50,891 bases of DNA, taken from positions 1 to 50,891 of the forward strand of contig JAAYGT010000090.1 in NCBI GenBank assembly GCA_012727555.1, read 5' to 3'. Position numbers and translations under genes: made by a program. How positions within the stretch are numbered: position 1 is the stretch's first letter; every line of letters starts with the position of its first letter. Below are positions 9,164 through 19,616 of the stretch, piece by piece. This stretch comes from Alcaligenaceae bacterium. GTDB taxonomy: Bacteria > Pseudomonadota > Gammaproteobacteria > Burkholderiales > Burkholderiaceae_B. Under the pieces are notes generated by a model. The model saw only the letters and a program-made list of their open reading frames with translations, was not told the origin of the DNA and made no database searches.

Positions 9164-10417
9164 TTAACCTAAAAAAGGAAACTCGGGCTCAGGTTTGCGG
9201 CCGGAGATCAGGTCGGCTAAAGCCCGACCCGAACCGACGCCCATGGTCCAGCCCAAGGTACCATGTCCTGTATTCAAATAAAGGTTGCGGATGCGCGTGC
9301 GCCCGACCAGCGGCACATTCGACGGCGTTGAGGGCCGCAAGCCGGACCAGAACTGCACATCGGAGAAATCGAGCACGGCAGGAAACAGTTCGCGTGCCAG
9401 ATCGATCATGTGATCGCATCGCCGGGTATTGAGCGTGCGCGAATACCCGGACATTTCTGCGGTTCCGGCCATACGCAGTTGGTCGCCCAGACGACTGTAG
9501 ACCACTTTGTTCGCGCTGTCGGTCAGGCTGACCACCGGCGCGGCCTGAACATCGCGAATGTTGAATGTTGCCGAATACCCTTTGGTAGGGTAAACAAGGC
9601 AGGGCACGCCCAACGGCGTGACCAGCTGCGGCGAATGAGGCCCGAGCGCCACCACAAAGGCGTCGGCCTTGAGTGTGGAATACATGCCATCGGGCAGGAT
9701 GATTTCTGCGCCATGAATGCTGCCTGACGCGGACAGCAGGCGTGTTACCTGGGTGTTGAAATGGAACTGGACCCCGGCTCGCTCGCAGTGTTCGGCCAGA
9801 GCCCGTGTGAACAGGTAGATGTCACCGCTTTCATCTTCGGCGGTGTAATCGCCACCCACAATGGCCGCACGACGGGGTGCCAGTGCCGGCTCAAGCTGCA
9901 CGACTTCATCGGCCGAAAGAATACGACGATCGACACCGTAATCGCGCATGACAGCCGCTGTTTGTTGCGAAGCTTCGAATTCAGCGGGGTCACGATAAAA
10001 ATTCAGGATACCCCGCTCAAGGGCGTGGTAGCTGATATCGAGATCGCGGCGCATTTCCTGCAATGTGGTACGACTGTATTCGGCAAGCCGCACCATGGCA
10101 CGTATATTGCGCGACACACGCTTCGGAAAGCATTCCCGCAGGAACATGAGCCCCCAGAGCCACTGCCGCGGATCAGGCTGTGGCCTGAACAGCAGGGGGG
10201 CGTCGTCTTTGAAGAGCCACTTGAGCAGTTTGAGCGGGGCCTGGGGATTGGCCCAGGGTTCGGCATACGACACGGAAATTTGTGCCCCGTTGGCCCGGCT
10301 GGTGTCTTGCGCCGGACCGCATTCGCGGTCAACCACCACGACATCGTGCCCTGCCTGCGACAACCACCAGGCGGTGGAAACCCCCAGAATACCACTACCC
10401 AGAACCGCAACTTTCAT
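9164..10417 (-). CDS. dadA: D-amino acid dehydrogenase (DadA-type FAD oxidoreductase)
   Basis: The 417-residue flavoprotein starts with an FAD dinucleotide fold (VAVLGSGILGVSTAWWLSQ, then VVVVDRE). It carries the DadA-type segment RANGAQISVSYAEPWANP and ends with a second FAD contact (NTGHGTLGWTMGVGSGRALA). It should oxidatively deaminate D-amino acids at the membrane, passing electrons to quinone. Length and motifs match E. coli DadA (432 residues). AAGGAAGG lies just upstream of the ATG. No alanine racemase (dadX) is adjacent; instead a solute-binding protein follows directly. Related D-hydroxyproline or other D-amino acid dehydrogenases share these motifs, so substrate is uncertain. Confidence 0.9.
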   Translation of the reverse strand: MKVAVLGSGILGVSTAWWLSQAGHDVVVVDRECGPAQDTSRANGAQISVSYAEPWANPQAPLKLLKWLFKDDAPLLFRPQPDPRQWLWGLMFLRECFPKRVSRNIRAMVRLAEYSRTTLQEMRRDLDISYHALERGILNFYRDPAEFEASQQTAAVMRDYGVDRRILSADEVVQLEPALAPRRAAIVGGDYTAEDESGDIYLFTRALAEHCERAGVQFHFNTQVTRLLSASGSIHGAEIILPDGMYSTLKADAFVVALGPHSPQLVTPLGVPCLVYPTKGYSATFNIRDVQAAPVVSLTDSANKVVYSRLGDQLRMAGTAEMSGYSRTLNTRRCDHMIDLARELFPAVLDFSDVQFWSGLRPSTPSNVPLVGRTRIRNLYLNTGHGTLGWTMGVGSGRALADLISGRKPEPEFPFLG

Positions 10418-10497
10418 GAACCTTCCTTTTGATACGGTTGGACCGATACGCTGTTCACGCGGATTGACTGACGTGGCTTTAACCAGCCGGCGCGGCG

Positions 10498-11535
10498 TCA
10501 GCCTGCAGCGTCAGCTTCCGTGGTGAACGCATCGGCGAAGAACTCGGCCTCCGGCAAGCCATTATGCGCAGTGAAGTCTTTCCGGGCACTTTCAACCATG
10601 ACCGGTGCGCCGCACGCATACACCTGATAACCGGAGAGATCGGGGATATCGTGCAGGACCGCGTTGTGAACGAAACCGGTGCGCCCTGACCAGTTGTCTT
10701 CGGGCAAGGCATCGGAGACAACCGGAATATAACGAAAGTCGGGCAATGTTTGAACCCATTGCTGCGCCAGATCGTTCATGTAGAGATCAGACGGACGGCG
10801 CCCGCCCCAGTACAGCACGGCGGGACGCGTGATGCCTTGGGCGATCATGTGCTCGACAATGGCTTTGATGGGCGCAAAGCCGGTGCCACTGGCCAGCAGG
10901 ACGATGGGCTTGTTGCTGTCTTCACGCAGGAAAAAGGAACCAAAAGGCCCTTCGACACGCAGAATTTCACGGACTTTCATTTGAGTGGCGCCCGTACCGA
11001 ATACGTGATCTGTGAAGACACCGCCCGGCATGTGCCGGACGTGAAGATCGACCTGGTTGTTTTCGGTGGGCGGGCAAGCCATTGAATAGCTGCGCCGACG
11101 GCCATCTTTCAGGATGAATTCCAGGTACTGCCCCGGATAAAAACGGAACGGATCGGTTGCCGGCAACTGAAGCGTGACCACCATGACATCGTCGGTGAGC
11201 TTTTCCAGGCGCATGACCCGAGAAGGCATTTTGCGGATCTGGATATCGGAGGCCATGCGCACTTCGGTGGCCTCGATGACCAGATCGGAAGACGGGCGAG
11301 CCTGGCAGAACAGGGTATAGCCCTGTTCGATGTCGGTGGCATCGAGGATCTGGGCCGGTGCGCTACCTGCATCAAAAGCCCCGGAAACCACACGCCCCTT
11401 GCAACTTGAACACGCACCGGTGCGGCAGCTGTACGGCAGCACGATACCGGCCGCAAGCGCGGCATCGAGCACGGTCTGGTCGTTATCGACGCTGAACTGG
11501 TGGCCACTGGGCTGGATTGTTACCTTGAAACTCAT
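10498..11535 (-). CDS. 2Fe-2S/FAD/NAD(P)H reductase, CDP-6-deoxy-delta-3,4-glucoseen reductase-like
   Basis: A 345-residue fused electron-transfer protein. Residues 1-90 form a plant-type ferredoxin with cysteines in CRTGACSSC and a distal LFC. An FAD domain follows (RSYSMACPP), then an NAD(P)H domain (LLASGTGFAPIKAIVEHM) and a terminal CGAPVMVES. This order (ferredoxin first) is that of AscD/RfbI-like reductases and of phenol hydroxylase or methane monooxygenase reductases. Databases often name it CDP-6-deoxy-glucoseen reductase in Burkholderiales, but no deoxysugar genes are present, so the partner is unknown. It may serve a general NADH:flavin or oxygenase role. The ATG at 11535 fits the domain start; upstream codons overlap the end of parC and are ignored. 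Confidence 0.85.
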   Translation of the reverse strand: MSFKVTIQPSGHQFSVDNDQTVLDAALAAGIVLPYSCRTGACSSCKGRVVSGAFDAGSAPAQILDATDIEQGYTLFCQARPSSDLVIEATEVRMASDIQIRKMPSRVMRLEKLTDDVMVVTLQLPATDPFRFYPGQYLEFILKDGRRRSYSMACPPTENNQVDLHVRHMPGGVFTDHVFGTGATQMKVREILRVEGPFGSFFLREDSNKPIVLLASGTGFAPIKAIVEHMIAQGITRPAVLYWGGRRPSDLYMNDLAQQWVQTLPDFRYIPVVSDALPEDNWSGRTGFVHNAVLHDIPDLSGYQVYACGAPVMVESARKDFTAHNGLPEAEFFADAFTTEADAAG

Positions 11536-11599
11536 AGTACCCGGATCGCATGAAATAGTAAGTAATGCGCCTATTTTAAGCTGGATCAGCCCGATACAC

Positions 11600-13918
11600 T
11601 CAGGCAATGGACGGCCTGTTTGCCTGCAGCACGGGTTCGCGCACTTTGAGGTCGGCCACTTTACCCTTGCGGGCCCGTTTGCCGACGTATGCATCAAGAT
11701 CGGGCCCGCAGAACACAACCTGCATTTCACGGTTTCGATAGACGCCGGAAAACACAATGCCCTGCGCCCCGCAAGCTGCCCACTGCGCCAGCGCATCCCC
11801 CGCCTCCAAGGCCATCAGCAGCGTGCCGCGCCCTCCGCCGGACAACTTCTTGACCTCGACAAGCTCAATGACCAGCAAACGCCCGGACCCGGAAAACAAG
11901 GCCAGACGGGTATCGTCGGGTCGCAACGGCAACGGTTTGAGCATCTGCTCGCTATCGTCCAGAGCAAGAAACTGTTTACCGGCGCGTTGACGGGTGGTCA
12001 TGTCGCCCAGTGTTGTCATGAAGCCGTAGCCCGCCACATTGGCCAGCACGAAACGCGTATCACGCGCTCCGGCCACCATGTGCACGATCCGCGTTCCCGG
12101 CTCAAGGTCGATCATGGAGGTCACGGGCTGGCCATCGCCCCGAGCCGAAGGCAAGCCCGAAACGGCAACGGTGTACACGCGCCCGGTATTCGAAAGGGCG
12201 ACCAGGTCATCGGTACTGCGGCACTCGATGGCATCGTACAGGGCATCACCGGTTTTGAAGGTGAACTGGGCGGGATCGTGGCCATGACCCTGACGTGAAC
12301 GCAACCAGCCCTTCTGGGACACGATCACCGTGACAGGCTCATCCAGCACACGGGTTTCAAGAACCGCCCGTTGCGCCGCTTCGATCAAGGTGCGCCGGTC
12401 GTCGCCATACTGTTTGGCATCGGCCTCGATTTCACGGATCATCAGGCGTTTGAACGCTGCGGTATTCTGAAGCAACTCCTGCAGACGCCCCTGTTCGTCA
12501 CGCTGCTCCTGCAATTCTTTTTCGATGCGAAACCCCTCCAGACGCGCCAGCTGGCGCAAGCGCATTTCCAGAATATCGTCTGCCTGACGCTCGCTCAGGT
12601 CAAACCGCTGCATCAGGGCAGAACGCGGCTCATCAGATTCGCGAATGGCCTGGATGACCTCGTCCACGTTCAGATAGACCACCATGCGGCCTTCCAGCAC
12701 ATGAATGCGGTCAGTCACCTTGTCGAGCCGGAACTGTGTGCGTCGTGTGAGCGTGGCTGAACGGAAACCGAGCCATGCCTGCAGAATCTGGCGCAAAGAA
12801 CGCTGCGCCGGACGCCCGTCCGTGCCAATGCAGACCAGATTGACCGACACGCCGGTTTCAAGGCTGGTCTGGGCAAGCAGCGTGTTGATGAACTCGTCAC
12901 GGTCGATCCGGCTGGTCTTGGGTTCAAAGACAAGACGCACGGCGGCATCTTTACCGGACTCGTCGCGCACGGCATCAAGCAGACTCAGCATGAGCGCTTT
13001 GGTCTGCTGCTGCTCCGGGGTCAGCGACTTTTTGCCGGCCTTCACTTTCGGATTGGTACGGTCTTCGATTTCTTCAAGCACTTTCTGCGCCGATGTGCCG
13101 GGCGGCAGCTCGGTAATCACCCACTGCCACTGACCCCGCGCCAGTTCCTCGAATTGCCAGCGCGCACGCGCCTTGAGCGATCCCCGACCCGTGTCATAGA
13201 TCTGGGCAATTTCGCGCGGTGACGAAATAATCTGGCCACCACCGGCAAAATCAGGACCTGGCACCAATGAAAAAAGCGTCTCGTCAGGCAGGTCGGGATC
13301 ACGAATCAGGGCCACACAGGCCTGAGCCACTTCACGCAGATTGTGTGATGGAATTTCGGTTGCCATGCCCACGGCGATGCCGGAAGCGCCATTGAGCAAC
13401 ATGATGGGCAGACGGGCCGGCAGCACCACGGGCTCTTTCTGGCTGCCGTCGTAATTGGGGGAAAAATCGACCGTACCTTCATCGAGCTCATCGAGCAACA
13501 AACGGGCGAACGGTGTCAGACGGGCTTCGGTGTAGCGCATGGCTGCCGCGTTGTCACCATCGCGCGAACCAAAGTTACCCTGGCCATCGATGAGCGGATA
13601 GCGCAGTGTGAAATTCTGGGCCATGCGCACCAGGGCATCGTAGGCGGCCTGGTCGCCATGGGGATGGTATTTACCCAGCACATCACCGACCACGCGGGCC
13701 GACTTCACCGGGCGTGCGCCCTGCCCCAGTCCCATGGCCTGCATGGCATACAGAATACGCCGCTGCACCGGTTTTTGCCCATCGGCAACATCGGGCAAGG
13801 CACGACCGCGCACAACGGAAACGGCGTAGTCGAGATAGGCCTGCTCCGCATAATGCCCCAGCGTGATTTCATCACTGCCTGGCGCCTGGCCAAAAAGATC
13901 AGCCTGATTTGAATCCAT
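11600..13918 (-). CDS. parC: DNA topoisomerase IV subunit A
   Basis: The 772-residue subunit cuts and rejoins DNA during chromosome decatenation. The winged-helix domain shows the catalytic Tyr in [12 protein letters not shown], about residue 129, preceded by [15 protein letters not shown] and GKYHPHGD. A coiled-coil segment (around residues 425-500) and a short C-terminal domain follow. The C-terminal part lacks an obvious GyrA-box, and parE directly precedes it, so ParC rather than GyrA. After HPHGD the next residue is Gln where E. coli ParC has Ser80, a quinolone contact. The gene starts 17 nt after parE, so the two subunits are co-transcribed and probably made in balance. Confidence 0.95.
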   Translation of the reverse strand: MDSNQADLFGQAPGSDEITLGHYAEQAYLDYAVSVVRGRALPDVADGQKPVQRRILYAMQAMGLGQGARPVKSARVVGDVLGKYHPHGDQAAYDALVRMAQNFTLRYPLIDGQGNFGSRDGDNAAAMRYTEARLTPFARLLLDELDEGTVDFSPNYDGSQKEPVVLPARLPIMLLNGASGIAVGMATEIPSHNLREVAQACVALIRDPDLPDETLFSLVPGPDFAGGGQIISSPREIAQIYDTGRGSLKARARWQFEELARGQWQWVITELPPGTSAQKVLEEIEDRTNPKVKAGKKSLTPEQQQTKALMLSLLDAVRDESGKDAAVRLVFEPKTSRIDRDEFINTLLAQTSLETGVSVNLVCIGTDGRPAQRSLRQILQAWLGFRSATLTRRTQFRLDKVTDRIHVLEGRMVVYLNVDEVIQAIRESDEPRSALMQRFDLSERQADDILEMRLRQLARLEGFRIEKELQEQRDEQGRLQELLQNTAAFKRLMIREIEADAKQYGDDRRTLIEAAQRAVLETRVLDEPVTVIVSQKGWLRSRQGHGHDPAQFTFKTGDALYDAIECRSTDDLVALSNTGRVYTVAVSGLPSARGDGQPVTSMIDLEPGTRIVHMVAGARDTRFVLANVAGYGFMTTLGDMTTRQRAGKQFLALDDSEQMLKPLPLRPDDTRLALFSGSGRLLVIELVEVKKLSGGGRGTLLMALEAGDALAQWAACGAQGIVFSGVYRNREMQVVFCGPDLDAYVGKRARKGKVADLKVREPVLQANRPSIA

Positions 13919-13935
13919 GAAATACGCTCCGCAAT

Positions 13936-15897
13936 TCAGATATCGATGTCGGCAAGATTGCCCTTGGCTTCAAGCCAGGTACGCCGCTGTGAGGACTCGC
14001 TTTTGGCCATGAGCATATCGAACAGTTCAAGCGTCTGTTCAAGCCCCAGCGCACCATAGGCCACCGGCAACAGACGCCGGGTGTCCGGGTTCATGGTGGT
14101 GTCCCAGAGCTGCTCCGGGCTCATTTCACCCAGACCCTTGAAACGACTGATGCTCCAGCTGCCAGGCCGTACACCTTCCTTGCGCAGTTTGTCTTCAACG
14201 GCTTCGAGCTCGCCCTGGTCAAGGCAATAAAGCTTGCGCAGCGGCCGCTTGCCGGCCGCAGGCACATCGACGCGAAACAGCGGTGGCCGGGCCACATAAA
14301 TATGCCCCTTTTCGACCAGACGCGGAAAATGACGAAAAAACAGAGTGAGGAGAAGCACCTGGATATGCGAGCCGTCGACGTCGGCATCGGACAGAATACA
14401 GATGCGGCCATACCGCAACCCGGACAGATCGGGAGTATCGGACAAACCATGCGGATCCACACCGATCGCCACGGAAATATCGTGAATCTCGTTGTTCGCG
14501 AACAAACGATCGCGATCAACCTCCCAGGCATTGAGTACCTTGCCGCGTAGCGGCAAAATAGCCTGAAATTCTTTGTCGCGCCCCATTTTGGCCGACCCGC
14601 CGGCCGAGTCGCCCTCGACCAGAAACAATTCTGTGCGCGCGACATCGGATGATTCGCAGTCGGTCAGTTTGCCGGGCAGCACCGCCACGCCCGAACTCTT
14701 GCGTTTCTCGACCTTTTGCTGGGACCGTGCCCGTGCCTGTGCCTGGCGAATGGCAATTTCAGCCAGTTTTCGACCGTGATCAACGTGTGCATTCAACCAA
14801 AGGTCAAGCGCGTTCTTGGCATAACCGCTGACCAGCCGCACGGCGTCACGGCTGTTCAGACGCTCTTTGATCTGCCCCTGGAACTGCGGGTCGAGCACCT
14901 TGGCAGACAGCACAAAACTGGCACGGGCAAAAACGTCATCCGGCAACAACCGCACCCCTTTGGGCACCAGGCCGTGCAATTCGGCGAATGCCTTGACCGC
15001 ATTGAAAAGACCGTCACGCAGACCGGCCTCGTGGGTTCCGCCGGCTGGGGTGGGAATGAGATTCACATACGATTCACGCACCACCTGACCTTCTGCTGTC
15101 CAGGCCACCACCCAGTGCGCGCCCTCGCCTTCGGCAAAGGACTCGTCGTCAGCCAAGGCATACTGCTGCCCTTCGAACACGGGAATGACGGTTTCCGCAC
15201 CCTGCAGCGCTTCGTCAAGGTAACCCCGCAGCCCCTGGTCATAATGCCAGGTGCGTGTTTCACCGGTTTTCTCAAGCGTAAGACTGACCGTCACACCACT
15301 GAGCAGCACCGCTTTGCTGCGCAACACATGCGACAGTTCAGCCACGGGAATGACGGGCGAGTCGAAGAAAACCGGATCAGGCCAGACACGAACGCGTGTG
15401 CCTGTGCGCCGCCGGCCTACCGTCTGAACCTGTTCAAGGGGTGCGATCACCTCGCCCCGGCCAAACACCAGCCGATGCTCACCGGCATCGCGCCAGACCG
15501 TTATTTCCAGGCGGGTGGACAGCGCGTTGGTAACGGAAACCCCGACACCATGCAGACCACCGGAAAAGGCATAGGCCCCGCCAGATTTCTTGTCGAACTT
15601 GCCACCAGCATGCAGTCGTGTGAACACGATCTCAACGACCGGTGCCTGTTCTTCCGGATGCAAACCGACCGGAATGCCGCGCCCGTCATCTTCAACAGAC
15701 ACGCTGTTGTCCGCATGCAGCGTGACCCGGATCTGCGACCCGAAACCGGCAAGGGCCTCATCGGCTGCGTTGTCGATGACTTCCTGAACGATGTGCAGCG
15801 GGTTGTCAGTGCGCGTATACATGCCAGGGCGCTGGCGCACCGGCTCCAGCCCTTTCAGTACCCTGATGGACGCTTCGTCGTAACGTGGTGTGGACAC
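13936..15897 (-). CDS. parE: DNA topoisomerase IV subunit B
   Basis: The 653-residue ATPase subunit pairs with ParC. It has the GHKL ATP site ([35 protein letters not shown]) and the TOPRIM domain ([18 protein letters not shown], then [12 protein letters not shown]). Features such as [17 protein letters not shown] and a length near 650 indicate the short ParE type without the long GyrB insertion. It is the first gene of a minus-strand run with parC and perhaps ascD-like, dadA and the binding protein downstream; those later gaps of 64 and 80 nt allow separate promoters. Confidence 0.95.
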   Translation of the reverse strand: MSTPRYDEASIRVLKGLEPVRQRPGMYTRTDNPLHIVQEVIDNAADEALAGFGSQIRVTLHADNSVSVEDDGRGIPVGLHPEEQAPVVEIVFTRLHAGGKFDKKSGGAYAFSGGLHGVGVSVTNALSTRLEITVWRDAGEHRLVFGRGEVIAPLEQVQTVGRRRTGTRVRVWPDPVFFDSPVIPVAELSHVLRSKAVLLSGVTVSLTLEKTGETRTWHYDQGLRGYLDEALQGAETVIPVFEGQQYALADDESFAEGEGAHWVVAWTAEGQVVRESYVNLIPTPAGGTHEAGLRDGLFNAVKAFAELHGLVPKGVRLLPDDVFARASFVLSAKVLDPQFQGQIKERLNSRDAVRLVSGYAKNALDLWLNAHVDHGRKLAEIAIRQAQARARSQQKVEKRKSSGVAVLPGKLTDCESSDVARTELFLVEGDSAGGSAKMGRDKEFQAILPLRGKVLNAWEVDRDRLFANNEIHDISVAIGVDPHGLSDTPDLSGLRYGRICILSDADVDGSHIQVLLLTLFFRHFPRLVEKGHIYVARPPLFRVDVPAAGKRPLRKLYCLDQGELEAVEDKLRKEGVRPGSWSISRFKGLGEMSPEQLWDTTMNPDTRRLLPVAYGALGLEQTLELFDMLMAKSESSQRRTWLEAKGNLADIDI

Positions 15898-16342
15898 TCT
15901 TGATTCCCGTATGAGTAATGCAGATCTCGCAAAGCACGAGCCAAAGCCGGCTATTTTAAGAATTTAAAGGCAGGCGTGCTGCATAACCGAGACACTTTTA
16001 GCCAAAAAACCGCTGCGACAGAACGCGAGGAATGGTATGCTTTGCGCTATTGGCATATAAGCCCATGCATTCAAAGGTAACCTGGCGTTGCAATTACGTA
16101 GTCAGGTTTGTCTGCGGCAAGTCTTCACGGGTTCAGGCCCGGGGCCTGCCAGGCCGGGTCGTTACAAGCGCAGGCCTGTTGCAGCCGCCCTATATGGCGC
16201 ACCTTCTCTGGCCCTGTTGAACAGGCAGCCAACAGGTTTCCCGGGTTCAACATGGTGTTGTTTTCCCTATCCGCATGCAGGGCAGTCGTATGCCGTGCGC
16301 TACGCGCACCCGGCTTTCAAAACTTAGTTATACAGTCCACTC
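15898..16342. other. 445-nt divergent control region between parE and trxA
   Basis: No gene is visible here; open frames are short and lack family features. It holds the 5' regions of parE (minus) and trxA (plus). A plus-strand extended -10 promoter is annotated separately. An inverted repeat (TGTTGAAC near 16217 and GTTCAACA near 16246) sits in the trxA leader. If the 16014-16041 promoter is the one used, the trxA leader would be about 295 nt, long for such a gene. I see no known riboswitch consensus. Confidence 0.5.
16014..16041 (+). promoter_or_regulatory. Candidate extended -10 promoter for trxA-rho
   Basis: A TG-G-TATGCT extended -10 (16033-16041) is preceded at 16 nt by a weak -35 TGCGAC (16014-16019). 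It is the best sigma70-like match I see upstream of trxA, but it is about 300 nt from the ATG and other weaker sites cannot be excluded. Confidence 0.35.
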
Positions 16343-16669
16343 ATGAGCGAATCCATCAAACACGTCAGTGACGCTTCCTTTGAAGCCGATGTCATCCAGT
16401 CAGGCACGCCCGTACTCGTTGACTACTGGGCCGCCTGGTGCGGCCCCTGCAAAATGATCGCCCCGCTACTCGATGAAGCGGCCGACCAGTACAAAGGGCG
16501 TGTCACCATTGCCAAGGTCAACGTCGACGAAAACCCCGACACCGCTGCCAAATTCGGCATCCGCGGTATCCCCACACTCATGCTGTTCAAAGATGGCAAG
16601 CCAATCGCCACCAAAGTCGGTGCACTGTCGAAGTCGCAACTGAACGCGTTCCTCGACGAATCACTGTAA
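16343..16669 (+). CDS. trxA: Thioredoxin 1
   Basis: The 108-residue protein is a standard thioredoxin: active site WCGPC with Cys33 and Cys36, buried Asp in VLVDYWA, and cis-Pro in RGIPTLMLF. It reduces protein disulfides in the cytoplasm, for example in ribonucleotide reductase. The gene lies 121 nt before rho, an order conserved also in E. coli, so the two may share a transcript. Confidence 0.97.
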   Translation: MSESIKHVSDASFEADVIQSGTPVLVDYWAAWCGPCKMIAPLLDEAADQYKGRVTIAKVNVDENPDTAAKFGIRGIPTLMLFKDGKPIATKVGALSKSQLNAFLDESL

Positions 16670-16790
16670 TGGGTTGCGGGCACCCGGGTTTCACCCTGCG
16701 GCCCGCTCACAACCTCCAGTATCCATCACGCGCGCGAACCTGTCCCGGGTTCGCCACACGCCTGCTACCATCCCCCTCTTCTTTCCTCCC
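16670..16790 (+). promoter_or_regulatory. C-rich leader before rho, candidate rut-type autoregulatory site
   Basis: The 121 nt between trxA and rho become strongly pyrimidine-rich and G-poor before the start codon (CCATCCCCCTCTTCTTTC at about 16768-16785). There is no recognisable Shine-Dalgarno sequence before the rho ATG. Rho binds C-rich, G-poor RNA, and E. coli rho is autoregulated through its leader downstream of trxA. A similar use here is inference. Confidence 0.4.
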
Positions 16791-18047
16791 ATGCACCTTA
16801 CCGAATTAAAGACACAGCACGTTTCCAAACTGCTGGAAATGGCCGCCGAGCTTGAAATCGACAACGCCAGCCGACTGCGCAAACAGGAACTCATGTTTGC
16901 CATCATGAAAAAAAGGGCAAAACAGGGCGAACAGATTTTCGGAGACGGCGTTCTTGAAGTGTTGCCCGACGGATTCGGCTTCCTGAGATCGCCCGAAACA
17001 TCGTATCTGGCCAGCACCGACGACATCTACATTTCGCCCTCCCAGATCCGGCGTTTCAATCTGCACACGGGCGACTCCATCGAAGGCGAGGTACGTACCC
17101 CAAAAGATGGCGAACGCTACTTCGCCCTGGTGAAGGTCGACAAAGTCAATGGCATGCAACCGGAAGCCATCAAGCACCGGATCATGTTCGAGAACCTGAC
17201 GCCGCTGCACCCCGACCAGGTCATGACGCTCGAACGCAACATCAAGAGCGAAGAAAACATCACGGGGCGTATTCTCGACATTTTCGCGCCCATCGGCAAA
17301 GGCCAGCGCGCCCTGATCGTAGCCAGCCCCAAATCGGGCAAAACGGTCATGATGCAGCACATTGCACACGCCATCACCACGAATAATCCCGACGCCGTCA
17401 TGATCGTATTGCTGGTCGACGAGCGCCCGGAAGAAGTGACCGAAATGCAGCGCACCGTGCGCGGTGAAGTGGTTGCCTCCACCTTCGATGAACCGGCCAC
17501 ACGCCACGTGCAAGTGGCTGAAATGGTCATCGAAAAAGCCAAACGCCTGGTCGAACTGAAAAAAGACGTCGTCATCCTGCTCGACTCCATCACCCGTCTG
17601 GCACGTGCCTACAACACGGTTGTCCCGGCCTCGGGCAAGGTCCTGACCGGGGGTGTCGATGCCAATGCCCTCCAGCGCCCCAAGCGTTTCTTTGGCGCAG
17701 CGCGCAACCTTGAAGAAGGTGGTTCACTGACCATCATCGGCACGGCACTTGTCGAAACCGGCAGTCGCATGGACGAAGTCATCTACGAAGAATTCAAAGG
17801 CACAGGCAACTCCGAAGTGCATCTGGAACGTCGCCTGGCCGAAAAACGCGTATATCCGTCCATTAACCTGAACAAGTCGGGCACGCGCCGTGAAGAACTG
17901 CTGATCAAACCTGAACTGCTGCAAAAAATCTGGGTGCTGCGCAAATTCATCCACGACATGGACGAAATCGAAGCGATGGAATTCATTCTCGATAAAATCC
18001 GTGCCACAAAAACGAATGCCGAATTTTTCGACATGATGAAAAAATGA
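16791..18047 (+). CDS. rho: Transcription termination factor Rho
   Basis: The 418-residue RNA helicase ends transcription at C-rich sites. It has the N-terminal helical domain ([18 protein letters not shown]), the cold-shock-like RNA-binding fold ([15 protein letters not shown]), Walker [12 protein letters not shown], Walker [18 protein letters not shown], the Q-loop/R-loop region ([10 protein letters not shown]) and the C-terminal Rho-specific stretch. The length equals the compact Rho typical of proteobacteria, with no inserted low-complexity domain. The start at 16791 is chosen because the conserved protein begins there; the longer open frame upstream has no homology features. Translation must start without a strong ribosome site. 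Confidence 0.97.
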   Translation: MHLTELKTQHVSKLLEMAAELEIDNASRLRKQELMFAIMKKRAKQGEQIFGDGVLEVLPDGFGFLRSPETSYLASTDDIYISPSQIRRFNLHTGDSIEGEVRTPKDGERYFALVKVDKVNGMQPEAIKHRIMFENLTPLHPDQVMTLERNIKSEENITGRILDIFAPIGKGQRALIVASPKSGKTVMMQHIAHAITTNNPDAVMIVLLVDERPEEVTEMQRTVRGEVVASTFDEPATRHVQVAEMVIEKAKRLVELKKDVVILLDSITRLARAYNTVVPASGKVLTGGVDANALQRPKRFFGAARNLEEGGSLTIIGTALVETGSRMDEVIYEEFKGTGNSEVHLERRLAEKRVYPSINLNKSGTRREELLIKPELLQKIWVLRKFIHDMDEIEAMEFILDKIRATKTNAEFFDMMKK

Positions 18048-18196
18048 AATTCCGGCGTGTGCACGTGAACCACAAGCCACCTGAGCACGCCTGTCCTGCG
18101 CCTGCCTTGAACGACTGATCAGGCAGACCGCTTTCTTCAACCTCTTGCCGGCCTTCATGTGGGAAGCCACCGGCAAAACAACCGAGTATTACTTGG

Positions 18197-19537
18197 ATGA
18201 AACTAACCTCACTTGATCAGTTTCTTGCCCGTGTGCAAGCACGTGATCCCAACCAGCCCGAGTTCATGCAGGCTGTCCAAGAGGTCATGAACAGTCTTTG
18301 GCCGTTTATCGAGCAAAACCCGCGTTATGCACAGCATGGTCTGCTGGAGCGTCTGGTCGAGCCCGAGCGTGCCATCCAGTTTCGCGTTTCGTGGGTCGAT
18401 GACAAAGGCCAGGTCCAGACCAACCGTGCCTTCCGCATCCAGCACAGCTCGGCGATCGGCCCTTTCAAGGGCGGCATGCGTTTCCACCCCTCAGTCAACC
18501 TGTCGATCCTGAAGTTCCTGGCCTTCGAGCAAACCTTCAAGAACGCCCTGACAACCCTGCCCATGGGCGGTGGCAAGGGCGGTTCCGATTTCGACCCCAA
18601 AGGCAAATCCGACGGCGAAGTCATGCGCTTTTGCCAGGCCCTGATGATCGAACTGTACCGTCACCTGGGCCCCGACACCGATGTTCCGGCCGGTGATATT
18701 GGCGTGGGCGCACGTGAAGTCGGCTTCATGGCCGGCATGATGAAAAAACTGTCGAACTCATCGGCCAGCGTATTCACCGGCAAAGGCCTGACATTCGGCG
18801 GCAGCCTGATCCGCCCCGAAGCCACCGGGTACGGCACGGTCTACTTTGCAGAAGAAATGCTCAAGCATGCAGGTCAGTCGATCGAAGGCCTGACCGTATC
18901 GGTTTCCGGTTCCGGCAACGTGGCCCAGTATGCCATTGAAAAATGCATGGAATTGGGCGCCAAGGTTGTAACGGTTTCCGACTCGCTCGGCATGGTCTAC
19001 GACAAGGCTGGCTTCACCCCGGAAAAACTGGCTGCACTTTCACGTATCAAGAACGAACAGCGCGGTCGCATTGAAGACTACGCGCGTGAGTTCAATCTGG
19101 TGTACGAAGCCGGCAAGCGCCCCTGGCACATCGCTGTCGACGTTGCCCTGCCCTGCGCCACCCAGAACGAACTCGATCTGGAAGACGCCCGCACACTGAT
19201 CAAGAACGGTGTACGCTGCGTGGCCGAAGGTGCCAACATGCCATCCACCCTTGATGCTGTTGAAGCGTTCATCGACGCAAAAATCCTGTACGCACCCGGC
19301 AAAGCCAGCAACGCCGGCGGTGTGGCCGTTTCAGGTCTGGAAATGTCCCAGAATGCCCAGCGCCTGATGTGGACACGCGAACAGGTGGACACCAAGTTGC
19401 ACGCAATCATGCGTGACATTCACGAAAACTGCGTGAAGTATGGCTCCAAGGACAAATGGGTCAACTACGTTGACGGCGCCAATATTGCCGGCTTCGTGAA
19501 AGTGGCCGATGCCATGCTGCAACAAGGCGTTTATTGA
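18197..19537 (+). CDS. gdhA: NADP-specific glutamate dehydrogenase
   Basis: The 446-residue enzyme converts 2-oxoglutarate, ammonium and NADPH to glutamate. It shows the catalytic segment PMGGGKGGSDFDPKG, the preceding RIQHSSAIGPFKGGMRFH, and the nucleotide fold VSGSGNVAQYAIEK. Length and motifs match the hexameric class with E. coli GdhA (447 residues). It stands alone after rho with a 149-nt gap and ends in a clear terminator. The glnE gene that adjusts glutamine synthetase lies about 4 kb away, so two nitrogen-assimilation functions are near but not linked in one operon. Confidence 0.96.
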   Translation: MKLTSLDQFLARVQARDPNQPEFMQAVQEVMNSLWPFIEQNPRYAQHGLLERLVEPERAIQFRVSWVDDKGQVQTNRAFRIQHSSAIGPFKGGMRFHPSVNLSILKFLAFEQTFKNALTTLPMGGGKGGSDFDPKGKSDGEVMRFCQALMIELYRHLGPDTDVPAGDIGVGAREVGFMAGMMKKLSNSSASVFTGKGLTFGGSLIRPEATGYGTVYFAEEMLKHAGQSIEGLTVSVSGSGNVAQYAIEKCMELGAKVVTVSDSLGMVYDKAGFTPEKLAALSRIKNEQRGRIEDYAREFNLVYEAGKRPWHIAVDVALPCATQNELDLEDARTLIKNGVRCVAEGANMPSTLDAVEAFIDAKILYAPGKASNAGGVAVSGLEMSQNAQRLMWTREQVDTKLHAIMRDIHENCVKYGSKDKWVNYVDGANIAGFVKVADAMLQQGVY

Positions 19538-19569
19538 TCAGCAGCGGGTTTGAACAACCGGCTGCAAAG

Positions 19570-19603
19570 GCGGTGGGCCTGGTCCAGGCTCACCGCTTTT
19601 TTT
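19570..19603 (+). terminator. Rho-independent terminator of gdhA
   Basis: A GC-rich stem (GCGGTGGGCCTGG with CCAGGCTCACCGC, one mismatch) is followed directly by seven T. It lies 32 nt after the gdhA stop and 14 nt before the end of the convergent yhdP-like gene. Confidence 0.9.
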
Positions 19604-19616
19604 CATGTCGCCCGGC

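Noticed and set aside
10498-11796. The longer, 432-residue version of the ferredoxin reductase
   Set aside because: The first 87 residues are antisense to the end of parC and lack domain features; the ferredoxin domain begins at 11535.
14716-15903. A 395-codon plus-strand frame opposite parE
   Set aside because: It is antisense to the conserved ATPase domain of ParE; the composition is that of a shadow frame.
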